Below, piece after piece: positions 56,537-64,000 of a stretch of DNA of 64,000 nucleotides. The position numbers and the translations under genes are program-made. The notes below the pieces were generated by a model. That model worked only from the letters and a program-made list of their open reading frames with translations, ran no database searches and had not been told where the DNA came from. Source of the DNA: Triatoma infestans (Eukaryota; Arthropoda; Insecta; Hemiptera; Reduviidae); contig JAAEAF010003519.1 in assembly GCA_011037195.1 (NCBI GenBank), positions 1 to 64,000 on the forward strand, given 5' to 3'. Positions within the stretch are counted from its first letter, which is position 1. Each line of letters starts with the position of its first letter.

Positions 56537-56609
56537 ACCACAAAATGAAGCAGGCTACCACGGAAAATGTCTCTGATGCTTTCCAGTTTTGCGGAACCAA
56601 CCACCACAA

Positions 56610-58340
56610 CAACTATACACATACATAAACCAACACTTTTATTTCCCATATCTTTTCACAAAAATCGATTTTAAGGGTGAGATTTGTTGGGTATTCTTTG
56701 GCATCATTATGTTTCCCATTAAAGTGCCAATCAATATAATTCCTTCAACTATTAAGTACAAACAAAACTTGCTTACTTGTAAGCAAGCCATCCTTACTTC
56801 CGTCGATGTAAACATTTCCTTTAATGGTGTGATGTAACCAGGATGCAGGATGTGTTAACAAATCTATTTAAATAGTTGTTTACTGTACTATTATTAATAC
56901 TTAATCACTTAACACTAAATAATTCATTAGAACTGTGAGAAAAGAGAGGAGTAGTAATTGGCTGTCGAAGTTCTATATGTGAGTTTATATCAGTTATTTC
57001 AGATCACATAAAAAAATTTATATCACTCTAAATAGTCGCATAACAAAACTATATCTTGATATTTAATAAACTTTGACGACGATTCTTGAAATTGCATTGC
57101 TTTAACTAATTGGACTGCCTTCTCAGAAGTCTACCGATGCCGGGAATTAAATGAAAGATAAAAAGAAAGTTACGGAATTTACATTCAGTTTGTTTATTAT
57201 TAACATATGTAAAACGGCGACAAAAAAAATAGCATTAAACATAGATTAACAGTTTTTCTGCAATTTGTAGTTTCTTATTAAACTATTTTTCTAAGTAGTT
57301 CTTTTATTTGCATAAATTTAATGAATCTAATGGAAATAAATCGCTAAATTTATAGCTAAATTATTTTTTTCCTACGAATAATTTAAAACTTATTCTTATA
57401 ATTTAGGTGTTGTACGTTAATAACAATGAATTGCTATTATATGAGCTACAATGAAAAAATTTTTAATACACCTCATTTATTCTTAACATAATAAATTATT
57501 GTCCAACTGAAATAAAAAAAATCAGAGAATTAATTGAAATTTCAAAGATTATGTGCCATAATGCCACCTATTCCTTGATAGCTACAATTAAAAAATAATT
57601 ATTATTAATTAGATTATACTTTATCATAATTAATAATTTTTTTTTTGTTTTAAATAATAATATGAACCATTCAAATGCAACTATATAAGTAAACCAATGC
57701 TGTTTGACGAGCAAGTCCTGTTTTTTTAAAAGAAGTAAACCGGTTCCCTTATTTCTGTATGCTTGATAATTAACTATTTGGAACGTTACCAGTTTTCATA
57801 CCTATTTATAATTGACACAAATATGGTCTGATCAGTTGCACACATATCAAACTACAATCACAGTAACAAAAATAGATAACTAGAACTAGACTAAACATTT
57901 TTTTTTTTTTTTATTTGTAATTAGTTTATAAAAGATTTCATCATGTTAGATATATCATTTTTCTTTTCCTAGTTTTTTTTTTAAAAAAAACTAGTTTAGA
58001 GTTTTTTTGTTTACTATCATTTTAATTTCCATAGTTTTATACTGACAGCTGACAGCTGTTTGAACGTCGAGATATGGACCAAAGTTTCTTCTTATAATGA
58101 AGCTCGTGGCCAACTTTCAGGGTTACTAATGTTTCTCTGACAACTATATTATCTGATGCCATCATTGATTCCATATTTTTCTCCATGTTTCACATTGTAA
58201 TTAATCATTCCATCTTTGTTTGATAGAATCTGATATGTATCATTCAATCTTACAATTTAGAATGCTTGGATAAACCTAACTATCATTTAAGTTTCGAACA
58301 TGCACCAAATATCTCAATAGTTTGTTTCATTCTTGTTTTT
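56610..58340. other. AT-rich intronic stretch
   Basis: T-runs at 57898-57912 and 57974-57982. CAGCTGACAGCTG at 58047-58059 is a short E-box-like direct repeat. No gene or repeat family recognised. Confidence 0.5.
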
Positions 58341-58344
58341 GATT

Positions 58345-59482
58345 TTTTTAATTTATGGCGCGTCAACATCTCATCGTCAATTCATGGCGCCCGGAGCCTA
58401 ATCAGTGTACTGCCGTACTGGGCAATGTTCTCTCGTACAGACAACACTATCGGACTGTAAGGTTTGGGTAATATTAGTTTGGATATTACCCCACCCGAGG
58501 AAGACATAGCGAGCTGGGCCAGGGACGTAGCTTAATGAGATCTGGATATCTTATTATTGCGGGAGGGGAAAGAAAGGTGGAGGAGTTCTACCAAGTGGAG
58601 GACAACGTTCTCGTTTTTGCCGGTAGGTGTAGCATTATTTCCGACGAATTATCATATGCGGTTTCACGATTGGTCACGGGGCATGGACAGTTAAATGGTA
58701 AATGGCCAAGGATGGGTCTGTTGGGAGATGGGAGTTGTAGATATGGACAGGAAGAGCTAAGTGAGCATGTGTTGTTGGATTGCTCTCTTTATTCTGATCT
58801 ACGTCAGCGCTTGCAGAGGGAGGTTGGGTTCCACGTTGTTATGGAGAACAACAGTCTGTCCCTGCTGCTCGAAATATAGTGCCGCGTACAGAGGTTTTAG
58901 GCGATTTGCTGAAGAAGCATTGAAAAGGAGAATGGAATGGGTAGATAAGGGCTGATTTGGTAGGTAATTTGTACGTTGGAATCAAAGTAATTTATTGTGT
59001 GAGTGTTGCATGAATGAGGGGATTCAGACTAGCGTTTAGTTATGACCCTTAATTTTAGGCTAGTTTGTAAGGTTAGATATAGGGTTTTCTCGTACCCCCC
59101 CAGGAATATTGAGTACTGAGAGGCGTAAGAGTGTGCATGGTTGAATGAACGAGCTTAAAGTATAAGGGTGTAAATAAATTTTAACTTATTTGAATGAATG
59201 GAAGATAGGCTTGGGATAGGCTAGATTCTTTGTCCCCCTCAGGAATATCGAGTACTGGGGGAACCTGTAGGTTAGGATTAGCTTAGTTAAGTTCATTTTC
59301 ATTGTTTCGGGCGTCACGCTCATTGTTAGACGCACCATTTAGGTTAGGAACTTCAATACGGGCGGGTATGGGCGAGATCCCACGCAGTGTGCCTTTTTAA
59401 TAAAAAATTTTAAAAAAAGGGTAGCATTCTCGAACCCGGGACCTCCGCGTGGGAGTCCAACGTGCTACCACTGGACATTTCT
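58345..59482 (-). mobile_element. tRNA-derived SINE-1, copy 6, split by a LINE
   Basis: Tail and body at 58345-58455 (ATGGCGCGTCAACATC, ATGGCGCCCGGAGCC, CAATGTTCTCTCG, GACAACACTAT). The head is at 59415-59482 (AAAGGGTAGC, TCGAACCCGGGACCTCCGCG, TGGGAGTCCAACGTGC). About 40-50 bases of SINE are missing between the two parts. The alternative is two separate SINE pieces. Confidence 0.65.
58458..59410 (+). pseudogene. R1/I-type LINE 3' end inside SINE-1
   Basis: A 114-codon frame (58535-58879) has SRLVTGHGQLNGKWPRMGLL, then a C-x-EELSEHVLLDC knuckle-like segment and SLYSDLRQRLQREVG; a shifted frame continues AYRGFRRFAEEALKRRMEW. This is the C-terminal tail of an RNase-H-class LINE, related in layout to 7180-7795. 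The 3' UTR holds two similar segments (CAGGAATATTGAGTACTG, CAGGAATATCGAGTACTG), then GAGATCCCACGCAGTGTGCC and an A-rich tail. 5'-truncated and not functional. Confidence 0.75.
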
Positions 59483-59484
59483 TC

Positions 59485-60065
59485 TGAGTCCCTGTTTATT
59501 TCTTAGTTTAAAAAGCAAACAAATCATATTTTGCAGTTTGATTCTTATATCGCTTTGCAACCCTTCCCAGAAATGCTTACTTATATCCCAGGTTAAGAAA
59601 TGTTAATTTAAAACCTTCTTTTCATACTGAGGGGGATCTTACAATATGTAAGAGAAGGCAAAAATTTCACTACATTTTTGATAAATTAATTTTAATAAAA
59701 ACTTGAATTTAATAAACTAAATTATTTACCCTTCTGCTAAATGGAATATCAAACTGCGTAATATACGATGCATTCAACCGAATAATCTCATGTCTGGTGA
59801 ATGAAGGCCATCTACCTGTTGATAAGTTTTAAAGCTTTTATAATACATTAGGTTTTTTTTTTTTTTTTTTTTTTATAATACGAGTGTATTAAAAATATAA
59901 AAACCGGTTCTAATTTCTTCTAGCATAGTAAATGAGTAATAGCAATGAGGAAAGACATATGAATGTATCTAGGTTAATCTAGGTTTCTTTTCCTTCAAAA
60001 CAAATAGAAAATTGTAAATTAATTTATTATTAAAAATTTTTTATTTATTTTTATTTCGTTGCATT
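59485..60065. other. AT-rich intronic stretch
   Basis: A 23-base T-run at 59852-59874. Nothing else recognised. Confidence 0.55.
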
Positions 60066-60862
60066 GATGGTAAGAAGAAGTATTGCGATTGTAGTCAAAC
60101 CTACGACATTGAGTTTTCACTGAAAATCTCCTGAGTTCAAAAAAAATGGTTTTCAGACATTTGTCTGCGTTTATGTGTGTGTGTGTATGGTCAGCATAAC
60201 TCAAAAAAAAACTTGATGTCTCGTTTAGGTATTACCCAGATGACGCTAATAATAAAATTTTGATCAAAATCGGTTCACCAAAAATATCCGTATACTTTTT
60301 TTGGCAATTTTCTCGAAAATGGCATGCATTATCGATTTTCATTAAACTTATTATATCGACTAATCAATCATAAATAGTGCTTTTATTTGAAACATGTCTC
60401 CCTAGAAAATTTATTTTCAGAGACTTACTCTCTATAAAACCCGGTTTTATTTGTTCACTATTCTCTGTGTTGTTGAGGTGTTCTCAACTTTTTATTTACA
60501 AAATTATACATAAGTCTTCAAGTTTTGATATGTTTTAAAGATTATTTAATAGTTTTTATTTTTTTTATTTTTTATGCCTTGAAAAAGACAATATATTTGT
60601 CGAAACGTTGGCAAGAATTTTATTTTTTTTTATTTTTTTTAAAAAAAGACCGAAACTCACGATCCTTTTCCTACATACAAGCAACGGTCGAGAAGAATCT
60701 TCCATAATGTTCATTATGAACCTGTATTTCGGATTCACTTACTCGTAAATCAACGTATGAAATTTATAACTGGATACTCATTTAAATAAATAATTCAATC
60801 AAAACTATGTAAATTGCAGAAAAAGAAAGTTGTGTGAGTGTTTCACGCCAGAATTTTTTTTT
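60066..60862 (+). repeat. Repeat A, diverged copy (plus) with inserted sequence
   Basis: Starts GGTAAGAAGAAGTATTGCG and GAGTTTTCACTGAAAA, with a GTGTGTGTGT run and TCAGCATAACTCAAAAA, and ends GAAAAAGAAAGTTGTGTGAG and TGTTTCACGCCAGA. Between about 60470 and 60720 a separate piece carries the decayed hammerhead-like motif at 60576-60613. Confidence 0.55.
60576..60613 (+). ncRNA. Hammerhead-like motif, GUU class (decayed core)
   Basis: TGCC, TTGAAAAA, stem II GACAA/TTGTC, GAAA, CGTT, GGCA. Stem I UGCC/GGCA pairs perfectly although its bases differ from the copies at 29693 and 46819. The CUGANGA core is damaged. Confidence 0.35.
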
Positions 60863-61230
60863 TTAACTGTTAAATTCAGCAATCATTTCAATCAGATATT
60901 TTTCTAAGTTTACAATAAATCCAAAATTGTCGTCTTTTCAAAGACTTGTTAATAATAATAATAAAAAAAAAAAAAGTTTATTTAACTTCGGTTTCTTTCA
61001 TATTAATATTGAATTTGAAAACAATAGAGTAATTATCATAGACTAAAAAATTATTCTAATTGAAATGATGATTCATAATGAAATATGTTATGGAAGAACA
61101 TTAATTTCTAATCAAGTCCTAATTATAGTATTTCCTAAAAGAGTAATAAATCAACTTGAACCATAAATCAAACATAGCATTGAATGATGATGAATTAACC
61201 AGCAATAAATGACGTCCCTTACAATTTCTT

Positions 61231-61828
61231 TTAATCTAACAATGGATACCATTGATAATTGTCTGCGTCAAATAAACAAAGATCACCTTTGACTTGGTGG
61301 ATGACTTGATCACAGTGGGTTTTGCCTTGCAACAGCTTGCACATTTTTTGTGGTTTCTTTATGCTGATTTCGAGCGTTTGACTTGATATTATCTTGAAGT
61401 GTTCTATACTTGGCCCCCTAAGCATGCCACAACAAAAAAATGGAAAAGCGGTTCCGCTTGCCAATCAATCTTTCCTTAAGGCCTTAATCATTTAGTAGTA
61501 TTATTAATATGTATAAGTATAATCAACTATGGATTAAAGAACTATCCAATTAGACTTATTTAAAAGAATTCGAACAAAAGAGTCTCATGACACTTTTTTT
61601 GTAAGGGCAATGAAACATTTAATCTAATTTTTGACATACAACATTGCACAACTGTTTATAAAAATGTCTTGTCTTTAATATATGGACAACTAATGAAATA
61701 ATAAAGTATTTGTCACGTTCTCGGTCAGTGATCTCGTTGAACAGTAAGCAAGGGAGATTATGTTGAATCTGCACAATGATGGGTAGATCCGCCGAACATA
61801 TTTGTAAATAAAGAGTTGCCTTTAACAT
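61231..61828 (-). other. Two unrecognised minus frames, possible exon or pseudogene pieces
   Basis: Frames 61828-61619 (69 codons: LYLQICSADLPIIVQIQHNL, LLFNEITDRERDKYF) and 61464-61231 (77 codons: HFKIISSQTLEISIKKP, KMCKLLQGKTHCDQVIHQV, LCLFDADNYQWYPLLD) are balanced in composition and less AT-driven than neighbouring frames. They are separated by about 150 AT-rich bases. I know no family for either and see no firm splice signals. Could be a decayed retrocopy or an unfamiliar element. Confidence 0.3.
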
Positions 61829-62034
61829 ATTCTACCATTTTCGCTTTATCTTATACACAAATTCAAAATATCGACTTGCTGACATGTCGGGTGTAGTGGA
61901 ATCAATTGTCGTGATTCCTGAGGTATGAAGTTAGCTGTCTTGAAGAGGGAGGCGGAAATTAGTTTAGAGAGTTATTGCTTGAATTACTAACACTGAATTT
62001 ATAAAAATAGACTATATTTTTACAATAATTTAAA

Positions 62035-62340
62035 TGTGAGAAATGGTAACTATTAACATGAAATAATTAGAAATAAATAGGAGATAAACAACAAATAATT
62101 TAAAATGATTAAAATAAATAAACTAATATGCACAACTATGAAAATAATTATAAGTTTAACCTTCTATAGGGACGCGCTCTCGTACTGTAATGTATATATA
62201 CTGATAGACTGAAGCTATAGTGATATAATGATATACTCGTGATACTGATGATACTGTAGCTACTGATATAATGATATAATGATCCCCTCTTCCAGTGGGG
62301 CGAAGTTTATATTAGTCTTACTCACACACTGTCAAGTGTG
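62035..62340. repeat. LTR-like fragment with short tandem repeats
   Basis: Begins TGTGAGAAATGG like the 3' end of LTR family B in complement (compare 12945 and 31119), then AGAAATAAATAGGAG. 62218-62280 is built from TGATATAATGATAT and TGATACTG units. Boundaries unclear. Confidence 0.3.
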
Positions 62341-62344
62341 TAAG

Positions 62345-63223
62345 TAAGTTCTCACACTAAGACATCTCTAGTAGCGTGCGACCTTGGTTAGGTCGGCGAC
62401 CAGTGATTCAGGTCAGTGGCCAGATTTGGTCGCCCATCGGCGACTTTCAAAGACCAGGTGGCTTCTGTTCAATAGACAGGGCTTTATCGGAGCTTGTCTT
62501 TGATACCTTTGTATTGAAAAGGCAGCGGCCGGCTGTGGGGCCACTAGTTATAAATTATTCTTTCCTTTTGTTATATTTTATGAAGGCTTTGACATTGCTA
62601 TATCATTACACGGGCAATTTTTTAAAAGGAAAATGTTAATAAAACATGTTCCGCCGATTTTTATTGAAATAATTTTACATAAATGTTCTAACAAGAAATA
62701 AACTAGAAAACTTCACCGTTAATTATCACATAATTATCATACAAATGTATAAAAATATAGGTACACATTGATGAAATTTTCACTGCTCCGATACTAAATA
62801 CTTTATAAGTGTTTCATATTTGATCACTTCAATAAATAAACACGCCGTGCTAGATTCTCAACAGTCATTCTATTTTAGAAACTATATTTATAAAATTCAT
62901 TTCGGAATATAATGACTCGAAGTTATAGTGAGAAAAAAAAAACTATAATAAAAAATCCACATAACTTCAGAATAAAGCGGAGAAATTTTACTTATATACT
63001 TTGCAAAAAAAAAAAATTGATCTGAGCCCATAAAATAAATGATATTGTTCCATTTAAATGTAAACTATAATTAATAATCTGTAATAAATTTGCTGAATCA
63101 AATCATTTCATATACGACCCTAAAATTGACAAAAGTAGTGAATTCAAAACCATACTACTCTTCAATCTAGATTGAAACATATTATATTGTGTTATATCCT
63201 AACAAAAATGCTTATTGTGATAA

Positions 63224-63225
<2 letters not shown>
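62345..63225. other. AT-rich sequence with one GC-rich patch
   Basis: 62345-62545 is GC-richer and opens an 87-codon plus frame (62376-62639) that I do not recognise. The remainder is AT-rich. Confidence 0.35.

Positions 63226-63258
<33 letters not shown>
63226..63258. repeat. (GT)n microsatellite
   Basis: About 16 uninterrupted GT units directly before the fold-back element at 63264. Confidence 0.9.
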
Positions 63259-63260
<2 letters not shown>

Positions 63261-63263
63261 GAA

Positions 63264-63682
63264 ACGTTTTATCGACTAAAGTAGGAAGCTCCAGGCAGGC
63301 ATACACAAAAATTTGTCATTTAAAAATGACAAAGACCAATGGTGGCGAAGCTATGGTATGCATGCCCGAGATGGCATATACAAAAATTTTACTGATATAA
63401 GAAAGATTTACAAAACTATCTATTAGCTTTGTCAAAGCTAAGTTAACAGAATGTAAGTTAACAGTTAAAGCTAATAGAATGTATGTTATGTCTCGCTTCA
63501 TAGATGAATCTAACAGATAGTTATTCAAATCTTTCATATACCAGTAAAATATGTCATTCGAATTTGTCATCTAGGGCACGCATACCATAGCTTCGCCACC
63601 ACCATTGGTATTTGTCATTTTTAAATGACAACTTCCTGTATATACCTGGAGCTTCCTCCTCCAGTCGATAAAACGTTCGCCT
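63264..63682. mobile_element. Palindromic (fold-back) element next to a (GT)n tract
   Basis: Left arm from AACGTTTTATCGACT to about 63470 and right arm from about 63480 to AGTCGATAAAACGTT are inverted copies: GGAAGCTCCAGG, TTGTCATTTAAAAATGACAA, ACCAATGGTGG, CGAAGCTATGGTATGC and AAAGATTT all recur in complement. Each arm itself holds a small palindrome (TTGTCATTTAAAAATGACAA). No transposase. Minus frames here are shadows of the palindrome. Confidence 0.65.
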
Positions 63683-64000
63683 TCTCGCGTGCGTCCTCCT
63701 TAGAACGCACTCTTCATCTAAAAAAAACAGAGAGAGGTGTGTGTTTGTAAGCTGCAGACTATATCAGCCCAATTTTTAGGCAGTTATAACATAAACTTGA
63801 CCAAGCTGAAATAGCAAAATGGTTATAAGGAAAATTTCGACTTTCCCAGGATATGATAAAAAATGCCCAGACAATGCCCAAAATAATAGATGATTGCAAT
63901 CCTTAATGGGTGGCTAAAAAAAATATTATGAAATACTAAAGTTTACAACCTTTATACAAGTAACAAATTGGTGGTACACCTAAAAAAGTTACATTGTAAT

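Larger units (their letters stand above)
56290..56605. mobile_element. Palindromic Penelope-like piece 2
   Basis: Arms 56290-56422 (minus sense) and 56451-56590 (plus sense) are near-perfect inverted copies sharing GACTTGCATAGAGCA/TGCTCTATGCAAGTC, a CAGACAGTGTGAC segment, the hammerhead-like motif, TTTGTGGTCATCG, GTGGTAGCC and GAGACATTTTCCG. The centre has a short direct duplication (CTGAGTGTGAAACTAAGTTG twice). Same family as 55863-56130. Confidence 0.7.

Noticed and set aside
63316..63570. 84-codon minus frame
   Set aside because: It spans the palindromic element and is explained by the inverted arms.
54843..64000. Search for the HR38 DNA-binding-domain exon
   Set aside because: No sequence encoding the conserved C-x-VCGD...CEGCKGFF zinc-finger pattern was seen on the plus strand, so it lies outside the window.

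Overview
This window comes from an AT-rich animal genome, almost certainly an insect. Almost all of it is non-coding, packed with decayed and nested transposable elements. The one host gene segment I can name is a single coding exon at 54127-54842 (+). Its protein matches the N-terminal transactivation region of the nuclear receptor HR38 (NR4A family): a FGSSSFAELL-type start, a LPSF motif, a MEDECY motif, His/Pro/Gln-rich tracts, then a YSLP-x-FPT-xx-EL block and RRASLP-x-QR. It has a clean splice acceptor and donor. No exon for the zinc-finger or ligand-binding domain follows, so the downstream intron runs past the window end (more than 9 kb). Everything else is upstream or intronic sequence of this gene, or intergenic DNA.

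Layout. 1-5.5 kb: LTR-like pieces, a long unclassified repeat ('repeat A') with a tRNA-SINE inside it, an I-type LINE tail and a second SINE type. 5.5-13 kb: an R1/I-type LINE remnant (7.18-7.79 kb), two SINE-1 copies and a SINE with a tRNA-Glu-like head (11.10 kb). 13-28 kb: copies of the LTR-like repeat D and repeat A, plus an I-type LINE with RNase H and a greatly expanded (TAA)n tail (21.92-22.97 kb). 29-37 kb: hammerhead-like motifs, an LTR carrying a MITE, repeat D carrying a LINE, a GC-rich island inside repeat A, and a solo LTR. 39-44 kb: a fold-back Tc1/mariner-superfamily element and an inverted pair of LTR-like arms. 45-49 kb: nested LINE 3' ends, LTRs and SINEs. 51-53 kb: a defective mariner and a solo LTR. 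54-64 kb: the HR38 exon and an intron holding two palindromic Penelope-like pieces, a SINE split by a LINE, repeat A and a terminal palindrome.

The most interesting signal is a set of short motifs with the hammerhead-ribozyme core order (CUGANGA, stem II, GAAA, short self-complementary stem III, then UH). They occur in at least three sequence classes. Stem II, and in some copies stem I, changes by compensating substitutions while the core stays constant. Several copies sit in the arms of palindromic elements. Also well supported are LTR insertions with exact 4-bp target duplications, a 100-bp palindrome that inserted with its own 4-bp duplication, and a DDE transposon whose 5' end has been replaced by an inverted copy of its 3' end.

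All assignments come from reading the sequence. Family and clade names are from memory of conserved motifs and no database search was made.
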